NCBI GenBank assembly: GCA_947169755.1
Contig: CAMVQX010000022.1
Location: forward strand, 1 to 15,741
Length of the DNA: 15,741 nt
From: an uncultured bacterium
GTDB lineage: Bacteria > Cyanobacteriota > Vampirovibrionia > Gastranaerophilales > Gastranaerophilaceae
Reading direction: 5' to 3'
The notes under the pieces were generated by a model. That model was not told the DNA's origin and made no database searches. It saw only the letters and a program-made list of their open reading frames with translations. Made by a program: the position numbers and the translations under genes. Positions 6,949-13,020 of this stretch are shown here, one piece after another; position 1 is the first letter of the stretch, and each line of letters starts with the position of its first letter.

Positions 6949-6977
6949 ATTATATAAAAAATCTCGCATTAACACAA
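6949..6977 (-). promoter_or_regulatory. Promoter of rfbC, apparently leaderless
   Basis: On the minus strand TTGTGT (6977-6972) is followed after exactly 17 bases by a perfect TATAAT (6954-6949). The standard start point, seven bases past the last T, is 6942, the A of the rfbC ATG. Confidence 0.65.
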
Positions 6978-7030
6978 GCGGGTAATAGATTTTGTTTTTT
7001 AATAGGGGAATAATTTTTTAGGGGTGAATA

Positions 7031-7540
7031 ATGAAAAAAATAATTCTATTTTTGTTAATTTTATTCGGGATACAAATAGGAGTTGCAATGGAATCAACTG
7101 TGAATTTTGATGGCAGAGTTTATAATTTGAATAATCCACAGAGTGAAAATGAGCGATATGTTTATCTCTTAGAGGGAGAAGATACTCTTAATTGGACTTC
7201 TCAGTTGGTAAGAGAACATGTTGTAGAATCAGTAAATCCAACAGAAGCAGCTGCAGAACTTGCTTATAAAATACAGGCTGCAAACCCCGGTGCATCTGTC
7301 CTTGTTTATCCGGAAGCCGCAACAGTAGGCTACCTTACATTTCCTAACGACAAAAGATACTACGAATATGGCGTATTTACTTTTAAGCCAAACGGAGGAT
7401 TAGGGTTGCAAAAATTAAACTTTGCAAAACGGTTTTATTCTTCTGAATTTGATAGTATAGAAAGCGCAAGACAGGCCGCAATAGAATTTGCCGAACAATA
7501 TAATAAAAAATATATGGAGATGATTAATCAAGAATTTTAA
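7031..7540 (+). CDS. Hypothetical exported protein
   Basis: The 169-residue protein starts with a textbook signal peptide: two lysines, a hydrophobic core (about 4-16) and a likely cleavage site after GVA (residues 17-19). There is no lipobox cysteine, so it is probably periplasmic or secreted. The mature part of about 150 residues begins MESTVNFDGRVYNL and contains an Ala-rich helix near 73-85 (PTEAAAELAYKIQAA), a strand-rich middle and a C-terminal helix. I do not recognise the family. The start ATG at 7031 follows AGGGGTG at 7020-7026. It is divergent from rfbC (promoter region 6943-7030) and convergent with the transporter gene, whose stop is only four bases away. Confidence 0.85.
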   Translation: MKKIILFLLILFGIQIGVAMESTVNFDGRVYNLNNPQSENERYVYLLEGEDTLNWTSQLVREHVVESVNPTEAAAELAYKIQAANPGASVLVYPEAATVGYLTFPNDKRYYEYGVFTFKPNGGLGLQKLNFAKRFYSSEFDSIESARQAAIEFAEQYNKKYMEMINQEF

Positions 7541-7560
7541 TAATCTAATGCAAAAATCTT
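7530..7560. repeat. Imperfect inverted repeat at a convergent gene junction
   Basis: AAGAATTTT (7530-7538) and AAAAATCTT (7552-7560) form a 9-base inverted repeat with one central mismatch, spanning the stop codons of both converging genes. It could act as a weak bidirectional terminator, but it is AT-rich and lacks a proper GC stem. Confidence 0.3.
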
Positions 7561-8870
7561 AAATATACATATACAGAGCTTATTGCTAATGAAATTATCA
7601 TTGTCATAAGACCGTATTTTAAAAATCTCATAAATGCAATAGGATGACCTTCATGTGCTGCTGTCTCTGAAACTATAACGTTTGCAGCAGCACCAATAAT
7701 TGTCATATTTCCGCCAAGACAAGCACCTAATGACAAACACCACCATAGGGGAAATGTATAATCCGCACCCATTGTTTTTTGGATTTCCAAAAGCATCGGA
7801 GACATTGTAGCGGTATACGGGATATTATCAATTATGCCAGATACAAAACCTGATGCCCACAAAATAATCATTGCTGCAGCTTGCTGCGATCCATGTGTAA
7901 CATCAAGTATCCATTTTGCCATAATTGCAATACCGCCGGAAGCCTCAACGCCGCCTATTATTATAAATAAACCTATAAAGAAAAATATCGTATTCCATTC
8001 AACATCAACAAGAATATCTTTCGGTTTCTCAAATAAAAGCAGAATACTTGCGCCAAGCATCGCCGTAATACAAGTTTCTACATGAGTAATATCATGCAAT
8101 ACAAATCCAAGTATTACAAGGCCTAAAATTATCGCACTTCTAATCATTAAAGGAAAATCGGTAATTGTTTTGGAATTATCCATATTTGCAACAGCTTCCA
8201 TTTTCTCAGGAGTTGCTTTAAGTTGCTTTCTGAAAATAAATGTCATTAAACCTACAATTATAAGTAAAATTACAAGCACAACACCCGTTAATTCATTTAG
8301 AAAATCCATAAATGTGAACCCTGCAGCACTTCCTATAATAATATTAGGAGGATCACCAATAAGTGTTGCAGTTCCGCCAATATTTGAAGCAAAAATTTCC
8401 GTAATCAAAAACGGAAGCGGATTGATATCCAAATGTTTTGCAACAAAAAATGTTACAGGCATGATAAGAATGACTGTTGTAACATTATCCAAAAATGCTG
8501 ATGCAACAGCAGTAAATACCCCTAGAGTAAATAGTACCGTTTTCGGGTGACCTTTTGTCAGCTTCAAAAGCTCATTTGCAATCCAATTAAACATACCGCT
8601 TCTTGTGGCAATACTAACTATTATCATCATTGATACAAGTAAAAATATAACGTTAAAATCTACAAAATTTATAAAATAATTAGCATTAATAGCACCATCA
8701 ACTAATTTTGTCTGGCTTACCAAACCTAAAAGTATAGTTAAACCTGCGCCAAGTAATGCTATTGTAACCTTTGGAATTTTTTCCAAAGCTATGAAAATAT
8801 ATGCTATAAATAAAATTGCAGCAGAAATAATTACTGCATTTGACTGCACAATTGAGTGTAAATGTTCCAT
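7545..8870 (-). CDS. ArsB/NhaD-type ion transporter
   Basis: This 441-residue polytopic inner-membrane protein belongs to the ion transporter superfamily that includes ArsB arsenite permeases, NhaD Na+/H+ antiporters and the human P protein. The two-fold inverted repeat shows as paired motifs: FLDNVTTV (126-133) with SNIGGTATLIGDPPN (162-176), and IIDNIPYTA (346-354) with GGNMTIIGAAANVIV (386-400). The strict GGTATLIGDPPN form is usual in NhaD-like and P-protein-like members, so a cation/proton antiporter is somewhat more likely than an arsenite pump; no ars genes are nearby. The substrate cannot be read from sequence. ATG at 8870 has AGGAGAGG just upstream and a promoter at 8902-8928. Confidence 0.88.
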   Translation of the reverse strand: MEHLHSIVQSNAVIISAAILFIAYIFIALEKIPKVTIALLGAGLTILLGLVSQTKLVDGAINANYFINFVDFNVIFLLVSMMIIVSIATRSGMFNWIANELLKLTKGHPKTVLFTLGVFTAVASAFLDNVTTVILIMPVTFFVAKHLDINPLPFLITEIFASNIGGTATLIGDPPNIIIGSAAGFTFMDFLNELTGVVLVILLIIVGLMTFIFRKQLKATPEKMEAVANMDNSKTITDFPLMIRSAIILGLVILGFVLHDITHVETCITAMLGASILLLFEKPKDILVDVEWNTIFFFIGLFIIIGGVEASGGIAIMAKWILDVTHGSQQAAAMIILWASGFVSGIIDNIPYTATMSPMLLEIQKTMGADYTFPLWWCLSLGACLGGNMTIIGAAANVIVSETAAHEGHPIAFMRFLKYGLMTMIISLAISSVYVYLRFLH

Positions 8871-8901
8871 TTCCTCTCCTTCAAAATCTATGTAATCTCA
8901 T

Positions 8902-8928
8902 ATTATATAAAACATATTTTTAATTCAA
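8902..8928 (-). promoter_or_regulatory. Probable promoter of the ion transporter gene
   Basis: On the minus strand a perfect TATAAT (8907-8902) has TTGAAT (8928-8923) 15 bases upstream, shorter than ideal. The start would be near 8895, about 24 bases before the ATG. The -35 abuts the stop codon of the upstream STAS-like gene. Confidence 0.5.
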
Positions 8929-9171
8929 TTACACAAATTCTAAATTTTTGATGTCAAAGTTCGCTATCAATGATTTGATGTCGTCAGATTTAATTCTGCA
9001 TTTTAACTTTGAATTGGGATATTTTTGATAAAAATACGCAGATGATAAAACCATAAATTTTAGCCCTTCAAAAATATTCATTCCTGTGGTATCCAGCGCA
9101 AAATCAGCAGATTTTGTGCTGCTCAAATATTTTTTAAATCCTTCTGCGTCACTAAATGCTAAATTAATCAT
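8929..9171 (-). CDS. Small STAS-like protein
   Basis: The frame encodes 80 residues starting MINLAFSDAEGFKKYL. The order of elements resembles the second half of a STAS domain (SpoIIAA/MlaB type): strand ADFALDTTGMN (22-32), a helix IFEGLKFMVLSSAYFYQKY (33-51), strand KLKCRI (55-60), and helix SDDIKSLIANFDIKNLEFV ending like the usual LL-x-TG-L-x-K-x-F element. The Ser/Thr phosphorylated in anti-anti-sigma factors, just after the first strand, is not obvious here, and the N-terminal strands are missing, so it would be a minimal or divergent member. There is no recognisable ribosome binding site. It lies 58 bases upstream of the transporter gene in the same direction and is divergent from kdsD. 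The gene is probable; the family call is tentative. Confidence 0.55.
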   Translation of the reverse strand: MINLAFSDAEGFKKYLSSTKSADFALDTTGMNIFEGLKFMVLSSAYFYQKYPNSKLKCRIKSDDIKSLIANFDIKNLEFV

Positions 9172-9189
9172 AGATTGGCTATCGTAAAT

Positions 9190-9221
9190 AATTTACAAAA
9201 TTTAAATATTTTTTGTAAATT
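9190..9221. repeat. 11-base perfect dyad upstream of kdsD
   Basis: AATTTACAAAA (9190-9200) is the exact inverted complement of TTTTGTAAATT (9211-9221), separated by exactly 10 bases. Its right arm touches the -35 of the kdsD promoter and its left arm lies about 20 bases from the ATG of the divergent STAS-like gene. That position suits an operator for both genes. Confidence 0.55.
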
Positions 9222-9247
9222 TAGACCGTTTGTAGGATATTTATAAT
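9220..9247 (+). promoter_or_regulatory. Promoter of the kdsD operon
   Basis: TTTAGA (9220-9225) is followed after 16 bases by a perfect TATAAT (9242-9247). Transcription would start near 9254, just before the ribosome binding site TAGGGGAA (9256-9263). Confidence 0.6.
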
Positions 9248-9268
9248 ATAATTTTTAGGGGAATTAAT

Positions 9269-10258
9269 ATGGAAACTCTCATAATGGAAAAAAATAAAAT
9301 TAATGAATTAGCCAAGAAAGTTCTTGATATAGAAGCTAATTCTATTTTGAAATTGAAAAACAATATCGGGGAAGATTTTGACCACGCAATAGATATTATA
9401 ATGAATTGCAAAGGACGTATAATTGTTACGGGGATGGGTAAATCAGGTCACATTGGAAGAAAGATTGCTGCAACTCTTACATCAACAGGTACTCCATCGT
9501 ACTTTTTACATCCTGCAGAAAGCACCCACGGAGATTCCGGTATTATAACAAGAAATGATGTTGTTATTGCAATTTCAAATAGCGGTGAAACTCAAGAACT
9601 TCTTAATCTTCTTCCGCTAATAAAAAGATTTGGCGTACCAATGATTGGAATGACGGGGAATATGTCCTCAACACTTGCCAATGCTTCTGATGCAGTTTTA
9701 GATGTGTCTGTAGAGCGTGAAGCTTGTCCTTTGAACAAAGCTCCTACAGCCAGCACAACTGCAACTCTTGCAATGGGAGATGCTTTGGCAGTTTGTTTGC
9801 TTGAAAATCGCGGATTTACGAAAGAAGATTTCTTATTATTCCATCCATCAGGTGCTTTAGGCAAAGGATTTACTTACAAGGTATCAGATTTAATGCTCAC
9901 TGACACAGATAAATTACCTATTGCAAAAGAATCAGACTCTTTTGCAAATACTATAAAATTAATTTCAGAAAAGAAATTAGGTATGGCAATGATTGTTAAT
10001 GACAAAGGTGTTTTAACCGGCGTATTGACTGACGGTGATATTAGAAGAACATTAATCAAATACGAAAATATAAGACCGTTATTGGCACGCGATGTTATGT
10101 CAGAAAATCCGAAAAGAATTTCTAAAACAGACTATGGTGCCGCAGCGCTTCATTTAATGGAAAAATATTCTATCACAACTCTTGCAGTAGTTGATGAAAA
10201 TGATAAACCGATAGGTGTTATACATATTCATGATTTATTGAAAGCGGGTGTTGCATGA
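9269..10258 (+). CDS. kdsD: D-arabinose-5-phosphate isomerase
   Basis: KdsD interconverts ribulose-5-phosphate and arabinose-5-phosphate, the first committed substrate for KDO of the lipopolysaccharide core. The 329-residue protein has the standard three-part layout: an N-terminal SIS sugar-isomerase domain (about 35-185) and two CBS domains (about 205-262 and 272-326). Landmarks are TGMGKSGHIG (54-63), the LHPAESTHGD region with H81, AISNSGETQE (101-110), EACPLNKAPTASTT (151-164) and LFHPSGALGKG (190-200), which separate KdsD from other SIS proteins. ATG at 9269 follows AGGGG at normal distance. Its stop overlaps the kdsC start (ATGA), so the two are coupled. The CBS pair suggests ligand control. 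Confidence 0.95.
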   Translation: METLIMEKNKINELAKKVLDIEANSILKLKNNIGEDFDHAIDIIMNCKGRIIVTGMGKSGHIGRKIAATLTSTGTPSYFLHPAESTHGDSGIITRNDVVIAISNSGETQELLNLLPLIKRFGVPMIGMTGNMSSTLANASDAVLDVSVEREACPLNKAPTASTTATLAMGDALAVCLLENRGFTKEDFLLFHPSGALGKGFTYKVSDLMLTDTDKLPIAKESDSFANTIKLISEKKLGMAMIVNDKGVLTGVLTDGDIRRTLIKYENIRPLLARDVMSENPKRISKTDYGAAALHLMEKYSITTLAVVDENDKPIGVIHIHDLLKAGVA

Positions 10259-10716
10259 TAAAACTTGTAGCATTTGACGTTGACGGGGTTCTTACGGATG
10301 GCAGTCTTACTTTTGATGAAGAGGGTCATGAATATAAAACATACAATGCAAAAGACGGTCAAGGTATTGTAAATTTGAACAAAGCCGGTATTATTACGGC
10401 AATAATTACGGCTAGGGATAATGGAACAGTATACCACCGTGCAAAAAATTTAGGCATTAAAGAACTGCATCAAGGTTCTAAAAATAAAATAGCAACTTTA
10501 GAAGAAATAATGAAAAAATACGATTTATCATTTAACGAAATTGCATATATGGGAGATGACTTGCCCGATATTTGCGTTTTAGAAAAAGTTAAATTAAAAG
10601 GCTGCCCTTCTGATGCGGTTGATGAAGTGAAAGCCGTCGCTAATTTTATTTCAACAAAAGGCGGTGGAAAAGGGGCTGTCAGAGAGTTTTGTGATTATAT
10701 ATTAAAGGGAGAATAA
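10255..10716 (+). CDS. kdsC: 3-deoxy-D-manno-octulosonate 8-phosphate phosphatase
   Basis: KdsC removes phosphate from KDO-8-P to give KDO. The 153-residue protein is a HAD phosphatase of the capless type. Motif I is FDVDGVLTDG with nucleophile D8 and D10; motif II is T52 in ITAR; the motif III lysine is K78 in GSKNKIA; motif IV is GDDLPD (100-105). It is a little shorter than many homologues but lacks none of these. The C-terminal GGGKGAVREFCDYIL is the typical KdsC tail that reaches a neighbouring active site in the tetramer. It overlaps kdsD by four bases and ends one base before queD. kdsA and kdsB are not in the window. Confidence 0.94.
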   Translation: MIKLVAFDVDGVLTDGSLTFDEEGHEYKTYNAKDGQGIVNLNKAGIITAIITARDNGTVYHRAKNLGIKELHQGSKNKIATLEEIMKKYDLSFNEIAYMGDDLPDICVLEKVKLKGCPSDAVDEVKAVANFISTKGGGKGAVREFCDYILKGE

Positions 10717-10717
10717 G

Positions 10718-11077
10718 ATGTTTGAAATTAAGACACAAGCGTTTTTCGCGGCTGCACATCATCTTTTAAATTACGAAGGTGAATGCGAAAATCAACACGG
10801 CCATAATTGGTTGGTAGAAGCCTACGTAACGGGAGACACTTTAGACAAAAGCAACATATTAATTGATTACAAAATACTTAAACGTGAATTAAAAGCAGTT
10901 TTGGATATGCTTGATCATAAGGATATCAACGATTTGCCGGAATTCAAGGGGGAAAGCCCTTCCAGTGAAATGATTGCATATTTCATCTATAACAAATTAA
11001 AAGAACGAGTAGTTCAATTGAGCAAGGTTTCAGTCTGGGAAACTCAAACATCTTGCTGTTCATACTATGAAGACTAA
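10718..11077 (+). CDS. queD: 6-pyruvoyltetrahydropterin synthase / QueD homologue
   Basis: QueD makes 6-carboxy-5,6,7,8-tetrahydropterin from dihydroneopterin triphosphate on the way to queuosine and other 7-deazaguanines. The 119-residue length suits QueD. The zinc ligands are H14 in FFAAAHH, H27 and H29 in QHGHNW; the catalytic cysteine is C23 in ECENQHGH; LDHKDIND and SVWETQTS give the remaining conserved Asp/His and Glu. No queC, queE or queF lies nearby, and the gene sits between KDO and lipid-carrier genes, so a PTPS-type role other than queuosine is possible. ATG at 10718 is one base past the kdsC stop, with GGGAG upstream. Confidence 0.88.
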   Translation: MFEIKTQAFFAAAHHLLNYEGECENQHGHNWLVEAYVTGDTLDKSNILIDYKILKRELKAVLDMLDHKDINDLPEFKGESPSSEMIAYFIYNKLKERVVQLSKVSVWETQTSCCSYYED

Positions 11078-11091
11078 GAGAGAATAATAAA

Positions 11092-11937
11092 ATGGGATTT
11101 TTACAAGCAATATTAATGGGGATAGTTCAGGGTTTGAGTGAATTTTTGCCAATTTCAAGCTCAGCTCATTTGGTTTTTACATCAAATTTTTATAAAGTTT
11201 TTAAAGGTATAGAAATAGTTCAAACTTCAAATGAAGAAGTATTTTTCGATATAATGGTACATTTGGGGACATTGATTGCAGTTTTAATATTTTTCAGAAA
11301 AGATGTTATAAAAATATTAAAAGCTATGTTGGCTGCTTTAAAAACAAAGGATTGGTCGAATAACGAGGCAAAATTAGGTCTGTTTATTGCACTAGGCACT
11401 ATTTTAACGATACTTATAGCTTATCCGTTAAATGAAATCGCAGAAAAACTTGTTTATTCTCCGGTAATAGTCGGGATATTACTTTTTGTAACCGGTTTTA
11501 CACTTTTATATAGCGAATACAAATCAAAAAAAATTGAAACTAAAAAATCAGAAGTTAACTTGAAAAGTTCAATTTTTATTGGCATAGCTCAAGGATTAGC
11601 TGCCTTACCGGGATTTTCACGTTCAGGTTGGACAATCGCAACAGGGCTTTTCTTTGGATTAGACAGAGTTACGGCAGCAAGATATTCTTTTCTTTTGAGT
11701 ATTCCGATTATACTTGGCGCTTCAATGGTTTATCCGCTTGTTAAAATAGATATATCAGAAGCTGTTCAATATAATTGGACCGCAATTATCGCAGGCACAA
11801 TCACCTCAGGAGTTGTCGGTTATTTATGCATTAAATATTTTATGAAATTTATTTCAAAATTTTCACTTGCATTATTTGGATATTATTGTTTGATTATGGG
11901 GATAGTAACTGCAATTTTCTTTTCAATATACAGTTAA
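11092..11937 (+). CDS. uppP: Undecaprenyl-diphosphatase, BacA family
   Basis: UppP dephosphorylates undecaprenyl diphosphate, recycling the lipid carrier for peptidoglycan and surface glycans. The 281-residue membrane protein has about eight hydrophobic helices. Both repeat motifs are present: QGLSEFLPISSSAHL (13-27) and QGLAALPGFSRSGWT (167-181), the second with the active-site PGFSRSG. FDIMVHLGTLIAVL (52-65) is another conserved block. It follows queD by 14 bases with AGAGAG as a modest ribosome binding site and ends the operon. It would supply carrier for the WecA-like enzyme at 2315-3346. Members of this family also confer bacitracin tolerance. Confidence 0.95.
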   Translation: MGFLQAILMGIVQGLSEFLPISSSAHLVFTSNFYKVFKGIEIVQTSNEEVFFDIMVHLGTLIAVLIFFRKDVIKILKAMLAALKTKDWSNNEAKLGLFIALGTILTILIAYPLNEIAEKLVYSPVIVGILLFVTGFTLLYSEYKSKKIETKKSEVNLKSSIFIGIAQGLAALPGFSRSGWTIATGLFFGLDRVTAARYSFLLSIPIILGASMVYPLVKIDISEAVQYNWTAIIAGTITSGVVGYLCIKYFMKFISKFSLALFGYYCLIMGIVTAIFFSIYS

Positions 11938-11942
11938 ATTTT

Positions 11943-11996
11943 TGTAAAAAAATGTAAAAATAGACCGTAAATACTGACAAAAAATAATATTTACGG
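11943..11996 (+). repeat. Direct and inverted repeats before the paralogue cluster
   Basis: TGTAAAAA occurs at 11943-11950 and 11953-11960, one helical turn apart. Directly after, CCGTAAATA (11965-11973) pairs perfectly with TATTTACGG (11988-11996) around 14 bases. No T run follows the hairpin, so it is a poor terminator; as leader RNA or an operator for the gene at 12022 it is possible. No convincing promoter was found for the cluster. Confidence 0.45.
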
Positions 11997-12021
11997 ATAT
12001 TTAAATATCATCGGAGTAAAA

Positions 12022-13020
12022 ATGTACATAAGCAGTAATAACGTAAGCTTTTCTGCGAATAAAAAAGACAAGAATCTAGAGTACAATCATGACACTCTTC
12101 TCAAAAATAATCTTGCCACTCGCACACGTATGAACATTGATAAATTTACCAATGCGATAACCGTTTACCCTGCCAAAGGCATAACCGGAAATAAAAATGC
12201 TAATTTTTATGAATTTTTAACTATGGGGATTTTCCCTTATATAACCGGTAGTGCAACGCTTATGGCTGTTTTTAATTACGCAGGTAAGCATTATGCTCCG
12301 TTCCAAAAAGTTATGTCAGCACAAACCGGTAATAAACTTGCTCTTGGAGTTTTGTTCTACGGCATAATGAAAAGTTTTTCAAAATCATTTATTAGTACTC
12401 CGGTAAAAGCTTTGACAGGTATTGATACAGAAAGACCGTACGCAAAAGTAATTTATGAACTGCCGGATGATATTAATGATACTGATATTGTAAGCATTGA
12501 GCATCATAAAGTTTTTGAAAGTGTTGAATTTCCCCGCTGGGATTTGTTGTATGGAGATGAAACTAAAGGTCAAAAAAGAAACTACAGATATGACAAAATT
12601 GCAAAAAAATTGGGGCTTGGCGAAAACCTCAATGACTCCGATCAAGAAGTAAAACCGAAAATTAAAGAGATAGTTGTAAAATCCAGCCTTGCTAAGAATA
12701 TTTCTTCATACTTTTGGGCAGCTTGCGGTGTTGGATTAGCCTTTCAAAAGCCATGGGAAAAATATTTCAACGTTATGACGTTTAAATTTTGGAAGGGGAA
12801 AGAATTTTTAAAATCCCTTAAATCCTTCGGAAACAGTTTTGTTGAAAGTGCAAAAGAGTTTTATAAAGGCGAAGGAAAAGGTATTCAAAAACATGCCGGC
12901 AAAATACTTTTAGGTATTGCCGCATTATCATCAATTTTAGGTGTAATAAATTCTGTTTCAGGTGCTAAAAAACCGACAGATAATGTATTCAAAAAAGGCG
13001 GTACAAACTATGAGTTCTAA
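12022..13020 (+). CDS. Hypothetical membrane protein, smaller paralogue
   Basis: I do not recognise this 332-residue protein. It starts MYISSNNVSFSANKK, has a polar N-terminal 60 residues, then hydrophobic segments near 63-85, 104-124, 226-243 and 294-313. Between the second and third lie STPVKALTGID (125-135), PRWDLLYGDE (171-180) and YDKIAKKLGLGENLND (190-205). It ends with a membrane segment and a KKGG-containing tail. The same order of elements occurs in the next gene, which suggests duplication. ATG at 12022 has GGAG at 12013-12016. Its stop overlaps the next start by 11 bases. The function is unknown; the layout suggests a membrane-anchored structural or assembly protein, but nothing catalytic is visible. 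Confidence 0.85.
   Translation: MYISSNNVSFSANKKDKNLEYNHDTLLKNNLATRTRMNIDKFTNAITVYPAKGITGNKNANFYEFLTMGIFPYITGSATLMAVFNYAGKHYAPFQKVMSAQTGNKLALGVLFYGIMKSFSKSFISTPVKALTGIDTERPYAKVIYELPDDINDTDIVSIEHHKVFESVEFPRWDLLYGDETKGQKRNYRYDKIAKKLGLGENLNDSDQEVKPKIKEIVVKSSLAKNISSYFWAACGVGLAFQKPWEKYFNVMTFKFWKGKEFLKSLKSFGNSFVESAKEFYKGEGKGIQKHAGKILLGIAALSSILGVINSVSGAKKPTDNVFKKGGTNYEF

Noticed and set aside
6943..6975. GTG 6975 start for rfbC
   Set aside because: It lies on the promoter, lacks a ribosome binding site and adds residues not usual in the RmlC family.
8170..8550. 126-codon open frame on the plus strand inside the transporter gene
   Set aside because: It is antisense to a well-supported membrane protein; hydrophobic-protein complements often stay open. 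No ribosome binding site or family resemblance.
11965..11996. Intrinsic terminator after uppP
   Set aside because: The 9-bp stem is AT-rich with a 14-base loop and is not followed by a run of T residues.
12962..13009. GTG start that would lengthen the 841-residue protein by 16 residues
   Set aside because: The added residues translate the preceding gene's tail in another frame and there is no ribosome binding site; ATG 13010 gives a normal short overlap.
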